A stretch of DNA of 64,000 nt, taken from assembly GCA_030280995.1 (NCBI GenBank), contig JASXTE010000014.1:7499656-7563655 (forward strand), written 5' to 3'. Shown here piece after piece: positions 33,361 to 44,879 of this stretch (the first letter of the stretch is position 1; the number at the start of each line of letters is the position of its first letter). Below the pieces are notes generated by a model, which worked only from the letters and a program-made list of their open reading frames with translations, did no database searches and was not told the DNA's origin. The position numbers were made by a program, and so were the translations under genes. The stretch is from Hemileia vastatrix. Taxonomy: Eukaryota > Basidiomycota > Pucciniomycetes > Pucciniales > Zaghouaniaceae.

Positions 33361-34207
33361 AGTCATACCTGACAACAATGAGATAAAATTATGGATTTTC
33401 AACAGTCGACATGATTCTCCATTAGCTGGTCATTTTGGGGTTGATAAAACCTACCAGTTAATAGCGAGGGATTTCTTCTGGCCAGGTATGAGCAGGGAAA
33501 TCAAGGCCTATAAAAAAGCTTGTTACGAATGTAATAGGAATAAGGCTCCCCGTCACCGGAAGCATGGGTTGCTTCAACCACTTCGTATTCCCTCTAAACC
33601 TTGGGAATCTTTATCAATGGATTTCATTTCTCAACTTCCTTTTTCTAATGATTTTGATGCTATATTAGTAATAGTAGATAGATTTTCAAAAATGTCTATT
33701 CTCATTAAAACCACTACTACTGCTACAGCAGAAGATTTGTCAAAATTGTTTCTAGAATATGTATTCTCCAAACACGGCTTACCAAATGATATTATTTAAG
33801 ATAGAGGCTCATTGTTTGTATCCACATTCTGGACCCAACTGTGTCGACAACTCAATATCACGAGGAACCTCTCCACGGCCTATCACCCTGAAACCAATGG
33901 TCAAACAGAAAGAGTTAACCAAATCCTCGAACAATATCTTCGAATGTATGTCAGTTACCAACAAGACAATTGGACCACATGGTTACCATTGGCCAAATTT
34001 GCTTATAATAACTCGACTCATTCTTCGACACAACAATCTCCCTTCAAAACCATTTATGGACGACATCCTCGATTCAACTCAATCCATGTAGGAACTAATC
34101 ATCCTGCGGAACATTATCTTCGAACTATATCACGACTCCAAGAAGAACTTAAAACAAATTTGGAATCAGTGATTCGAAGATACAAGGAACAGGCCGACAA
34201 ACTTTGA
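33361..34207 (+). pseudogene. int: Integrase (element I)
   Basis: Zinc-binding HHCC: HDSPLAGHFG...CYECNRNK. Catalytic residues: MDFISQLP, DRGSLFVSTFW and NGQTERVNQILEQYL, giving the D,D-35-E set. Two stops break the frame: TAA 33797 just before DRGS, and TGA 34205 (TTTGACA where TTCGACA is expected). The frame is the same as in the RT region. It would insert the cDNA if restored, but the element lacks RNase H and cannot be autonomous. Confidence 0.88.
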
Positions 34208-34666
34208 CAATCTGCTCCTTCCTTTAAACCAGGCGACAAAGTATGGCTCGACGCACGAAACATTCAAACAACACGACCATCAAAGAATTTGGCTGAAAAG
34301 CGCTTGGGACCATTCGAAATCGACTCTGAAGTCTCTAAAACTGCATTTCGACTCAAGTTACCTCCGAAATGGCAGGCAATTCACCCTGTTTTCCATGTAT
34401 CTCTCCTGGAACTGGCTCAAGAAATATACCTGGGCAAGAACCAACCCCCTCCGGAACCGGTCGAAGTAGAAGATCATCTAGAGTGGGAAGTAAGTCGTAT
34501 CCTTGATTCAAGAATACGCAAGGGAAAACTTCAATACCTCGTGGAATGGGAAGGCTTCCTCAATGACTCAGACAAAACATCCTGGGAACCAGCCATCAAT
34601 GTTTCTAACGCCCCTGAACTCCTAAAATCTTTTCATTTGAAATATCCTTTAAAACCAAAACCTTAA
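34208..34666 (+). pseudogene. int: Integrase C-terminus with chromodomain (element I)
   Basis: KPGDKVWLDARNIQT and RLGPFEIDSEVS are the GPY/F-type C-terminal integrase module (KLPPKWQAIHPVFHVSLLE follows). The last 60 residues form a canonical chromodomain: WEVSRILDSRIRKGKLQYLV, EWEGF, SWEPAINV, LLKSFHLKYP. Chromodomains of chromoviruses bind methylated histone H3 and direct insertion to heterochromatin. Natural stop at 34664. Confidence 0.9.
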
Positions 34667-35685
34667 AATTTCTTTTATTTTAAATTTTCTTTTTCTTTTT
34701 CTTTCTTTCTTTTTCTCATAAAAAAAAATCTAAAACACCTCTTAAATTTCTTAGCCTTTTTTTCTTTTTTCTCTCTCTTCTTTTTCTTTCTTCTCCTTCT
34801 ATAAAATTTTTCTCCAAAACCAACTAAAAGTAAAATCAAAATTAAAATAAAATAAAATAAAATAAAATAAAAATAAAATAGAATAAAATAAATAGAACAA
34901 ACATAAATAATAAAATAAAATAAAATAAATAGAATAAACATAAATAATAAAAAAAAATAAAAAACTCTTAAATCTCTCTAAATATTTTATTTCTTTTCTT
35001 TTTCAATTCTCTAAATACATTCTTTTCTTAAATTTAAAATTCTCTTTAAAATTTTCTTTTCTAAAAATTTATTCTCTCTTTAAAAACTTTCTTTCCTTCG
35101 AATCATCAAATCTTGTACGGCACGACCATTTCCTGGAACTTAACTTCAACCTCTAAATCTCTCTATAAAAAATTCTTTGAACAAATGATACTTCTTTTCA
35201 AATTCTCTTTAAATTCTAAATTCTGTTTTTTTTTCTTTTCTTTCTTCTTCCTCTCTTTTCAACTAAAATTTCCTAAAAAAAAAAAAAAAAAAATCAATCA
35301 ACAACTTTTGGCAAAAAACAAATTCTTCTTTTATTAAATTCTCAATTCAACAAACTCATCTCAATCACCAACCGTTTTTTTTTCTCTCTTCTCTTACATA
35401 AATTTTTCTTTTAAAAAACTTAAAACTTCCTTCAATTAAATAAACTTCTTTCTTTCTTATTTAAATTTCTTCTTTAAAATTCTAAAGCAAAATTTTTATT
35501 TAAAACTTCTTTTTTCTCTCTCTCCCAAATCTTATAAAAAATAATAATAATATTCACCTACAATAAAAAAAAATAATAAAATAAAATAAAATAAAATAAA
35601 ATAAAATAAAACTAAAATACAATTCTATTTTTCTACTTTTTTACATCTCTCCTTTTCATCTCAAATTTTTCTCTTTTAATTTTTC
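34667..35685. repeat. Low-complexity T/C-rich and (AAAAT)n region in element I
   Basis: About 1 kb of pyrimidine-rich plus-strand sequence with pentamer runs of AAAAT/AAATA (about 34845-34945 and 35577-35611) and a 19-base A run (35276-35294). Open frames here (34675-34941, 35113-35337) are homopolymer artefacts. It separates pol from the converging antisense gene. Confidence 0.75.
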
Positions 35686-36619
35686 TCAAACCAATCTTTT
35701 CATCTTCTCCAATACTACCCTTATCTCCTTCCTGCATTTCTCAAATACCTCCTCCTCTCCTACCAGAACCACCTCTCCAATCTCCAAGAGGTCCTTGGCC
35801 ACGTCGAAGGAAGCAGCGTCGATAATTGTATCGACCTCCCCACACAACTCTTCTGCGAACCTTACTCGTCAACCCTGATGAGGGTTCTTCAACCACACCT
35901 GGTCCAGCGTGTCTTCAGGTTCTTCATTTCCACCTGTGACCGGAGGGTTTTCCTCAGTTGGTAAAAGCGGTGCAGGCTCCCCAATCAGGTCTTCAATGGT
36001 ATTCGATGTCTAAACAAAACTCATCAGTAACCTCATCCTTAAAAAACATGAACAAAAAGCTTACTTTGAAGATGGGGTCAGGTTCTAAGAATAACCTTGG
36101 CACCACCTCTACCTCTACCTCTGCTTCTCTTTTCTCCTCGTCATCTTCAATGACCACCCGTCGTTTCTTGGGTGCCCGCCCTGGAACAGGGACTTCATCT
36201 TCATCTTCCTCCACCAATTTGTCGACTTCTTCTTCGACACCCCGCTTTGAACTCGTGGCCTGGGTTACCCAGGTTGTGATCTCTTTGTTGAGCTCCTTAT
36301 CATTCTCCCCCACTGATTGATCATCTCCAACTGAGACATCCCAAATGTCTTCGACCACCTCTTTTGTTTTAGGGATCACCCAAAACTTGGTCTTGGTAAA
36401 CCGTTGTTTGATTTCTGCATTCTTCGTCAATGCATCGCACGCCACTCGTCGCCAACGGAAAAACTCGCATTTCTGGTGAGGGCCTTGAGTTGCCGTACTT
36501 TCAACACAGAAGTATTCCATACTTTCACAAGCCGTGCAAGCTTGGGAAAACTGTCGCGTAATCATTCCCCCATCCGCTTTAGGGTGTGGAGGCGTAGGTG
36601 TGGGAGTAGGACAATTCAT
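35686..36619 (-). CDS. Antisense gene in element I: Cys-cluster, NLS, acidic protein; two exons, one nonsense codon
   Basis: On the minus strand ATG 36619 opens MNCPTPTPTPPHPKADGG. Exon 1 (36619-36065, 185 codons) has a cysteine cluster at residues 28, 31, 38 and 51 ending CEFFRW, reminiscent of a GRF-type zinc finger. A basic NLS-like PKKRRV and Glu/Asp-rich stretches follow. A 55-nt intron fits (36064-36010: GTAAGC...TTACTGATG...TTTAG) and joins in phase to exon 2, open for 46 codons to TGA 35869-35871. That TGA lies in GGTTGACGA, so a TCG-context C-to-T change of CGA is likely. Beyond it the frame stays open for 60 more codons (helical, EVFEKCRKEIRVVLEKMKR) to TGA 35686-35688. Function unknown. 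An ORF track start inside the LTR (36832) is less likely. Confidence 0.62.
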
Positions 36620-36641
36620 TACAGGGAAATTAATAAATAAG

Positions 36642-36662
36642 GAAGAAAATATATATATAGAA
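36642..36662 (-). promoter_or_regulatory. TATA-like element upstream of antisense gene
   Basis: Plus-strand AAATATATATATAGAAGAAGG reads on the minus strand as a TATATATATATTT box about 25-40 bp before ATG 36619, between the gene and the 3' LTR. That is close for a promoter with a long leader, but such spacing occurs in fungal genes. Inference only. Confidence 0.3.
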
Positions 36663-36729
36663 GAAGGGAAAATAGTGTGAGAAGATGGCTCAAGCTCAAC
36701 GGAGCTCGCTATTCTTATAGCCGGGCATC

Positions 36730-37503
36730 TGTCACGCGCCACGTGACACTCGAGGCAAAAGCAGCTCATTAAATCAATAATATCGAGTCCTAAATATATA
36801 CTCGAAGCGCAGAAAGCAATTCTCCATAGCAACTGAGATTCCCCTTTTTGTACTTACTATTTAACTGCGCTAGCCTAAACTCTAAATCTAAATTAGTCAA
36901 TCTCCCAATAGAGTGCCTTAGTCTCATTTTCAATAAGCGACGCACAGCGCTAGGATCAACGTAATAGTACAGTTGTAGTTTTCATTAAAAGTTTTGTTAA
37001 TTAATAAAAAGGGGTAAATTGAGCATGGACGGATATTTAGCGAAGAGGGTCTAAGTGTATGTTAGTAATGGTCAATGGTATGGGAATGGTGCAATGAGAG
37101 GGAGGTCAATGTGAGGAGGAATAAAGGGATATAAAAGGGTTGGGTATTTGGTTCGATATTCCTTAGAATTAAATTATAAAACGTATTTACATTTAATAGT
37201 GGTAAAATATTTAAGTTAAATCATTGTTATTGTATCTTTCTTTTATTTTCTCAATAAATCATTTCTAAATCCTAAACCTTTGATTATTGAGTTTCCAACC
37301 CTTCATGAGATCTTAAGAATTCCTAGTACCTTTGAAACTATCTTATAATTCTTCTCAAACATACCTCGAACCTGTAGCTCTTACTTCGAGTGACCTTCAA
37401 ATCAATTCCTTGAATCATTCCTCTGTGCTTCAAAGAAGTTTCTAAATCCCTCATCTCACTTTCAGGAACATCCTCAACCTTGTGCGTTGGTCGTCCGGTG
37501 ACA
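36730..37503 (+). repeat. 3' LTR of element I
   Basis: TGTCACGCGCCACGTGACA to GTCGTCCGGTGACA, followed by target CTCTT. Compared with the 5' LTR it keeps CG at some sites where the 5' copy has CA or TG, and the reverse at others. Confidence 0.92.
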
Positions 37504-37508
37504 CTCTT

Positions 37509-37747
37509 ATAAAATCATACCATTCTAATGATACTGCTCTATTTCCAAGGAGATCAGGAAGGCATAAAAAGCAACCTGAAGAAATAGTTGAAAAGGCAGA
37601 AATTGAAAAGATACTGAAAAAGAGACACCTTACTAAAGAAAAGTGAGTTTAGTATCTATTAAGATTTAAAAATAAATCAAGTGAATATGACCAGTGGATT
37701 CCAGAAAATGAAATCTTTGATCTCAAAAATCTCTCGAAAATTTTTTA
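37509..37747 (+). pseudogene. int: Integrase C-terminal tail of element G
   Basis: Continues the integrase of G after the element I insertion: IKSYHSNDTALFPRRSG, then KAEIEKILKKRHLTKEK, two stops (TGA, TAG near 37646-37654), then YLLRFKNKSSEYDQWIPENE and a stop. The pattern is the chromodomain-like tail also seen in AT1 copy 1. Its junction with 29837 through CTCTT proves that I inserted into an existing G. Confidence 0.8.
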
Positions 37748-37861
37748 ATACAAATAATATTGTAAAATTCAGTATATGTATCATAGAAATTTTAAAATTT
37801 TTTTCTATTCACTCCTTACTTATTAATTAAAATGTCTTAACATTTTTTTATTGATTTTTTT

Positions 37862-37872
37862 GGGTGAGGGAG
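37862..37872 (+). other. Polypurine tract of element G
   Basis: GGGTGAGGGAG directly precedes the 3' LTR (37873). C has the same sequence on the minus strand at 48662-48672. Confidence 0.6.
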
Positions 37873-40552
37873 TGTCAGCATAGATATCTCCAGGACTGAG
37901 TAATTCTTATGTTTAAAATAAGATAACCTTAACTACATTAAGCTTATATCATAAAAATAAGGTTAAAACACTTATATATATGTTTATAATACATATATAT
38001 TTAATTATTACACTATTATATAACTTATAGTAGTTTAAATAGCTTATCCATAGCCTTTTAATCCTTATTAAGGTGTTAATGGAGTCATAATATATTTATA
38101 TTAAGTGATATTAAGAAATTATTGACATACATAAGCTTATATGTATACATAAATCTCATATTCAGTGAAATATGCAGTATATTATGTATATTTAGGTCTA
38201 GAAGTGGTTTTAGCCTCTTAATAGCCTATAAACTTTATTTTTCTGCTTATTTTAGTTCATATGGACGTATTCAGTGGATTCACAACGCCTACAGAAGCAT
38301 ATACATCTATTTCAGGTGCATGTATTCAGTTTTGACAACTTAATCTGTTTCCTTGGATAGAGATTCATGGATTTATGGGCTGAGAGGTCATTGCTGAGTT
38401 AATATGGATGCTTGGGGATGTTATTGAGGGCTTGGAAATTTCATTTTTTTTCCTTTATATGCTTTGGGTTTCATTTTATTCTTTTTGATTAGTTATTTTA
38501 CTTGTTTCTTTATGGTATCTGCTTTTATCTGGATTTTCTATTTATGGTATGGGTCTGTGTTATCATTAATTGTGATGGAGGGTCCTTACTGGAGGTATGG
38601 GTGTTAAATCTGCTTGAAGTGGACGCCATGGAGAGGTTATGGGCCCTCACAGTGCTGTAATTGCTGGGGATAGCAGTGACATCATCTGGATTGAAGGTCT
38701 GTGCACTCCAGTGGATTTTTGTCAGGCTAAGGTCAAGTACAAGGACGTGAAATAGCTTGAATGGTCAGTTGTCTAGAAGATTTTAATGGTCCTATATGAA
38801 TACTGTAGTATTAATCCACTAAGTTGTAAAATATAATCAAATATAAAGGTCTCAGTAATATAATTCTCACTGTTCTTATATATGGCTTACAATCTATGTA
38901 GTTGGTGGAAAAATAGATTATATAATTCAGATACTATTCAAAAGTCTTATAAAAGTACTAATTGATATGTATTGTAATTTATTTGGTTATATTGGTTAAA
39001 TTGTAATGATAAAGAATGTAGAAACAAGACTCAAAAACCTCCTCCTTTTATACACACTGAGTTCCCCAATAAATCCCTTGATATACCATCCAATACACAT
39101 TTAATGACGCCTCAAAACAACTAATAGACCTTCCCATCAACATCCCTAGTGACCCATGACATAATTAGACAAGCAACAACCGCCAAAATACTGTAATAAT
39201 AAGGGAAATCCATCAAAATTAAAGAAAAAGACAAAAAGAGAGTATATGCGTATAAAACAATAATATAAAAGACTAAAGGAGACTTTTTAAGGTTAATAAT
39301 AGCTTAATAATAAGGGGAATTTACTGTAGAAATAATGGGGCTAATCCTGACATTATACTACGTGAAATTCCCATTCAAAAATAACCAAAATTGACTGAGA
39401 AACCACCCAAAAACTTAAAAAAGAGCGTGAGATGTGGGGTAACTACATGCAGTTCTTGGCAGGCGCTTGCACGGGTAAATACTTGACTAAAATTAGGCAA
39501 ATTTAAGCGTGGTGATGAGATAAAGTGCCAAGAGTGAGGTTATTAATGAAATTAGTGCATATAAACAAGGTCAATGCATTATTAATTAAGCTAGGACACT
39601 AAATAAGCGCCTGTCGCCTATTTTAGTGTGTTTCCCCACAGTGGGCGTAGAATGTGGGGTAATTATAGTGTGAAAAAGCTAACGTTTCTAAAAATGAAGC
39701 TATTCACACGGGAAAAAAGCAGGCAGTATGTGGCCAGTACACAGAAGCCATTTCTGGCATAAAAAACACCAAATTTGAAAAGTGTTATTTTTATGCATTT
39801 AAATAGCCAAATCAATAGTTCTAAATGAGCCCAATTGATCTGTCAAAGCGCAATTTTGATATTCTCAATTTTATAGCGCATATAGTCAACTTTTAAGTGA
39901 AATAAAGCGCATTTCTTGTTTTTTGCATAAAACAATGAATATAACAGCTTTAAGTGTACTTAAAAATTATGTAGCCTTATACTTAAGGTTCTTAAGATTA
40001 CCCTAACATATTCCAACTTAATATTAAGTACATAAGACCTATAAAAGGTGGATATATGCGTGTATATAAGGTGTTATAATGGCATTTTTTGTGTATTATC
40101 ATAATTTTACTTATGTATACTATTTGTGTACTCTTATTTATTGTTCCCATGTATAGCTCATGTGTTTAACATAACTTATAAGCACTTTTTACTCAGTTCT
40201 GGAGATATACAGGCTGACAATTTTGGTATAAGTACGGGAGGATTTTGACGGTTATTAGACATCACTTACTTACTAAAATTCAATTAAACAATTAAACACA
40301 ATTATTATCATTTAGAAATATATTATAAAGCCTTTATAAATTGATATTATCATTATATAAGCTATAACTATATTCTATTTATCTATTTTCCACCACTAGC
40401 ATGCATTTAAATCCAAGTATTGTGAGTTTTATTTGAGTATAACTATTTTATTAGTCTTCCCCTGAGGTTTAATAACTAAATCATTTATAAATAAGTAGTA
40501 GGACCATTAATAAATACTATTAAATCATACTTATATACTAGATACACTGACA
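37873..40552 (+). repeat. 3' LTR of element G, split by solo LTR H
   Basis: 37873-38719 plus 40225-40552 gives 1175 bp and aligns with the 5' LTR of G and the LTRs of C. It ends AGATACACTGACA next to the TTTTT target repeat. Confidence 0.92.
38720..40219 (-). repeat. Solo LTR H, 1500 bp, unassigned family
   Basis: TGTCAGGCTAAGG...GTTGTCTAGAAG to GGAGATATACAGGCTGACA, with ATTTT on both sides (38715-38719, 40220-40224). TCTAGAAG near its left end suggests minus orientation by analogy with AT1 LTRs. Internal sequence does not match the other LTRs here. No gene seen. Confidence 0.85.
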
Positions 40553-40557
40553 TTTTT

Positions 40558-42245
40558 TATATAGAATAGTTTTATAAAATTAATTTTAGGTGAGTTTCTC
40601 AATCTTTTATATAAGGATAACAGTCATTTAATAATATTATAAAATCAACATAAAACTATTTTCAATAAAATTTTCTCTCAAAATCATTCATCATTTGTAT
40701 TTATTTCCAGAAATTCAAAGAATTAAGTTAAATCTTTTTAATATAAAAATATACTTATGTTCACATTTAAAAATATTTAATAAAACTTTTAAAAATTTAT
40801 AAATTTTCTCACATTTTAACTTAGCTTGAACTACAATAAGAAACAGGATCTCATTGTGAGTTCAATCTAAGTTCAACAAAAATAAAGTTAAATAGTTTTT
40901 CAAAACTGTATATTATCATTGCAATGAAAAAAATATATAAAAATAAAGCACTCAAAAATTTTGTTCTTTACTTACTATATTATATGAAAAATATTGATTA
41001 AGCTAACATGTTTCATTTTATTGAATTTTTAGCTATTATAGGTAATTTCTCTGGTATGTATAGTAATCATAGAACATGAATCCTGCAAAATGTTTAAATA
41101 TATCAATGTGTTTCATGGAAAATCTCTAATTGAACACTATAATTTAATTTAAAGATATTATAAATCTCACTAAACACATTTAGAACTAAATTGAAAGTTA
41201 AATAAATTAATTTAATAGAATTAAAAAAGAGGGTTAGTTCAAAATTTAAATATAGGTTTTTTTCCTTTTCCCTACTTGTTTAAAAATATACGTATTTTTA
41301 TTGATTTTCTTTATGATTTATAATATTAATAAGAATTCTTTAAAAGAATATGTAAAAATTCAAAATGGTATTTACTTTCTAATTTTTACATTCCTTTTAA
41401 TATTCAGTATTAATGTTCAGTACTTATTCCAAACATCAAATAAACTATTATGTTCTATGGATTCAGGGGTACAAATAGAAATAAACCCTTTTTTTTTGAT
41501 AGTGTAAAATGAGCCCTTAAAACAGACAGGTTGGTCTCTGTTCTTTGTCCAAAAGATAGAGTTCACCTGCAGCTTTCTTCTACCTCATTTGACACTCCTT
41601 GTCTATTTCCACACACCTCTTTTTGCCTTTGCACCTCTCTCAACCATATTTCTCCCCCTCCCTCTTTTATCACCATCATGGTAAATTTCCTGTACTCTCC
41701 TGCTTCATCATCCAAAGGCTTAGACCTCCATGCCCCTCCCCTTCCCTTTCCCTTCTCACTCCACCTCACCCCTTTTGATTTTATTTTCCCTCCTCCCTCC
41801 TCACCCCTTTCTAAGTCCTTACCACCCCACCATTCATTTCATTTATCCCTCCACCGTTCCACCCCTCCTCATCCCTTTCATACACTATCTCAGCCCTATC
41901 TCTTCTAAAACCCAAATTATCAGTTCCCATCCCAACCATTCACCCCCACCACCTCAATCCAACCATGTTGCTTTTCACTCCCTCCTTTTTTCTTTCCCAA
42001 TCATCGCTTTTTCTCCCTATGGAGTAAAAGGGGTGTTAAGGAGAGAAAGCAAAGTGATTCTAGGTGAAATGGGATGGATAGGGATGGAGAGGTGTTGGAA
42101 TGGGTGGAATTGGGAGTGAAAATAGTGATATAAGGTGAGGTAGGATGGAGAGGGGTAGAGAAAGGGTGAACAACGGGTGAAGAGGGGTGAGGAGAGCTGA
42201 AACTAATTCTAGAGGTAAGAGCAGGAGTCAAAGTGAGAGGAGAAG
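40558..42245. mobile_element. CACTA-like copy A, right visible part
   Basis: TATAGAATAGTTTTATAAAATTAATTTTAGG continues the copy A sequence broken at 16732, as shown by copy B near 24450. The segment ends in GC-richer pyrimidine-rich (41540-42000) then purine-rich (42020-42245) blocks analogous to copy B. The frames at 41531-41908 and 41730-42119 are composition artefacts. Cut at 42246 by element D; the right TIR is not in the window. Confidence 0.75.
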
Positions 42246-43170
42246 TGTCAGCCAGGCTATACCAGGAGCCCAGTAAATTGTATGTTAATCTATTGGAGCT
42301 TAACGAGGGTGAAAAATTATGCATTTATGCATATAAATTAATATTATATTTCATAATAAAATTATATAACAATTGTATTATAATATAACTAAAATAAGGG
42401 TTATATTAATTTGGTTATTAAATAAATTATAGATTCAATTAAAACTCATAAAATACTTTATATTCTATAAATTTTGGCGCATTTTTCATGTATTTAATAC
42501 TTTTAAATTATTAATTAATTTATTAGGGAGTATCAATGTTCAGGGATCAGCAATTAAATTAATTGCGGATAAAAATCCTCATACCCCAATTATCTTCCAC
42601 AATTATTTTTGCTAATAATTGGGTTATTAGACACTTTACGTGTCAATGTTCACCTCTTATCCAACATTTTTATCCTCAATATTTCATAACCACATCTTGG
42701 ACAACTTTCTGGATATCCTAGCCTTCCCACCTTGCTGCACACTCCTTACCTCATCCCATCCTGTCATCTACCCTGAAAAATTTTTCATTGAAATGTCCAA
42801 TCCTTTTTACCATAGACAATCTCTCTCACCAAAATCTTGAATTCTGGGCCAGAGCCTCCCCTATGTGGTAAGAAAGAGAATATTTTTGATCTATGAATCA
42901 AAACATTTAGCATTGTATGATTTCATAGCATATTTTGAACAGAAATGGTACAAACTTTCTCAACCTCCAGACTTGAGAGGCAGTGTTAGACCAATCTTAT
43001 GTGAAGGAGATGGTAAATAGATTTTCTATTTTATGTGACAAGCTACTGCTTCCAACCAGGATACTGCTGTATTATTTTTATTTTTTCCTTCTCTAAAAGA
43101 GACTCCACCTCACTGATTCACCTCTACTTGATTCCCCACCCTGCAAATCCACCTCGCTTGCCTCCCATTT

Positions 43171-43702
43171 ACCTCCAATAGAAACCCCACTCCTCAAACT
43201 TACCTCACTCTCCATCTCTTCATCTCCACTAGACACCCCAGAACACCCTTACAACTTTAATTGATGCCCCACCCCTTAAATCCATGTTGCTTTACTCCCA
43301 TTTGCCTCCAATAGAGACCCCACTCCTCAAACTTACCTTGCTCTCAATCCCTTCATCTCCACTAGACACCCCAGCACACCCTTAAAACTTTAATTGATGC
43401 CCCACTTCTTAAATCCACCTTGCTTTACTCCAATTTGCCTCCAATAGACACCCCACTCCTAAACCTTACCACACTCTCCATCCATTCATCTCCACTAGAC
43501 ACCCCAACGCACCCTTTCAATTTTTATTGATGCCTGGCCCCTCAAATCCACCTCGCTTGCCTCCCATTTGCCTCCAATAGAATCCCCAACACACCCTTTT
43601 AACCAAAATAGATGCCCCAAGCATCAAATCCATCTTGCTCCCTTCCTCATCATGCAAAAATTAACTTGCCACCCTCTCCATAGCCTCCAACCAAAAACCC
43701 TC
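43171..43702 (+). repeat. 133-bp tandem repeat array, left arm of J
   Basis: The marker (G/A)CCTCCAATAGA recurs at 43171, 43304, 43437 and 43570, exactly 133 bp apart. CTCCACTAGACACCCC and TTAATTGATGCC recur in phase. About 3.7 units, pyrimidine-rich on the plus strand. Confidence 0.88.
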
Positions 43703-44071
43703 CACCTTCACATCCAATATTCTTTTCTTCACTTCATCTCCACAAAAAAATGATAATCTTAAAGTATGTAATATTAAATTTATAGAGATGAATAAAGAAA
43801 AGTAATACAAATATATTAAAATAAGTTTATGATACAGACAACTGTTTTTCAATAACTGAAATAGTCTATGGGACAAGATATATGATTTAATAGCCCAATA
43901 TAATGAAAATGAACATTATTTGAAGAAAAAAGCTAATAAATAAATAAATTATGAGCCAATGAATAATAAAATTATTATATTTCACACCATTAAGCATCTC
44001 CAAAAAGTAACTAAAAGTCTGACAAACAGTCACTTTAATTTGTACAATTATATATTTGGAAAAACCATGGG

Positions 44072-44706
44072 TTTTTAGGCTTTTTTGGGTGATGCATCCA
44101 ACATAAAAGATGCCACACCAGTATAAACCGTCCACAAAAAAATATCAAAAGGGCCAAGAGTTATCATTCATGCCATAAAAGAGTAAAAAAGTAAATTTTT
44201 TCCCAAAAAATATTAGAAAATTGTTGACTTGAATCTTTTGTAAGTTTCCTGAATACAAAAAATACAGTCCTGTTACATTCAAAATTTTTGAAATATATAT
44301 TTTTTCTCTATAATGATTTCTATAAGTAAAGGTTAATGTGATAGTTTGTATTAATATTAACTAATTATTTAATACTTTTTTTGGCTTTATCATCACTTTT
44401 CCGGCCCTAATTAGGGACTTTTAGGCTTTTTTGGGTGATGCATCCAACATAAATGATGCCACACCAGTATAAACCGTCCACAAAAAAATGTCAAAAGGGC
44501 CAAGAGTTATCATTCATGCCATAAAAAGTAAAAAAGTAAATTTTTTCCCAAAAAATATTAGAAAATTGTTGACTTGAATCTTTTGTAAGTTTCCTGAATA
44601 CAAAAAATACAGTCCTGTTACATTCAAAATTTTTGAAATATATATTTTTTCTCTATAATGATGTCTATAAGTAAAGGTTAATGTGATAGTTTGTATTAAT
44701 ATTAAC
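44072..44706 (+). repeat. Direct duplication of ~287 bp in the centre of J
   Basis: The sequence from TTTTAGGCTTTTTTGGGTGA near 44073 to about 44359 repeats almost without change from about 44419 to 44706. The spacer (about 60 bp) ends CCCTAATTAGGGAC. No coding potential. Confidence 0.85.
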
Positions 44707-44879
44707 TTTATTCATAAATCTTGATTAATGTGGACAAATTAAATATATTTTCAAGGTACTAAAGAAGCACATAAGAGGGTGGTGAGCTAATTTTTGGGTG
44801 ATGAGGTGTCAATTGGAGGTGAAGAGGAAGGGAGAGAGGTGGATTTGATGCTTGGGGAATAAAGTTTGGTTAAAAAGGT

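Larger units (their letters stand above)
29838..37503 (+). mobile_element. Element I: Ty3-type chromovirus with antisense gene
   Basis: LTRs 29838-30612 and 36730-37503 (about 775 bp), with target duplication CTCTT (29833-29837 and 37504-37508) inside the integrase gene of G. Base composition and codon use are less AT-rich than in AT1/AT2. Gag, protease, RT, integrase and a canonical chromodomain are present. RNase H has been deleted at about 33360. A 1-kb low-complexity region and an antisense gene lie between pol and the 3' LTR. More than half of the LTR-LTR differences are CG versus TG or CA. Confidence 0.93.
16733..40552 (+). mobile_element. Element G, AT2 LTR retrotransposon, carrying four insertions
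   Basis: Bounded by TTTTT target duplications (16728-16732 and 40553-40557) inside CACTA copy A. After removing the inserts the two LTRs are each about 1175 bp and the internal region is a full gag-pol. Inserts: solo AT1 LTR in the 5' LTR (17418-18586), CACTA copy B between protease and RT (22414-27043), element I in the integrase C-terminus (29838-37503), and solo LTR H in the 3' LTR (38720-40219). It is the same family as C, in opposite orientation. Confidence 0.93.

Noticed and set aside
34675..34941. 88-codon minus-strand frame with Phe/Tyr/Lys runs
   Set aside because: Translation of AAAAT and T/C microsatellites.
36642..36832. Longer start (36832) for the antisense gene
   Set aside because: The first 71 residues would come from the 3' LTR and the border region, whose 5' LTR copy does not support coding; ATG 36619 begins the coherent protein.
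14711..42245. CRISPR array, tRNA, rRNA or bacterial features
   Set aside because: No spacer-repeat pattern, no cloverleaf or rRNA blocks noticed; all repeats are explained by transposable elements.
41531..42324. Open frames of 60-130 codons on both strands
   Set aside because: Same low-complexity block in copy A; several overlapping frames open at once, no conserved protein.
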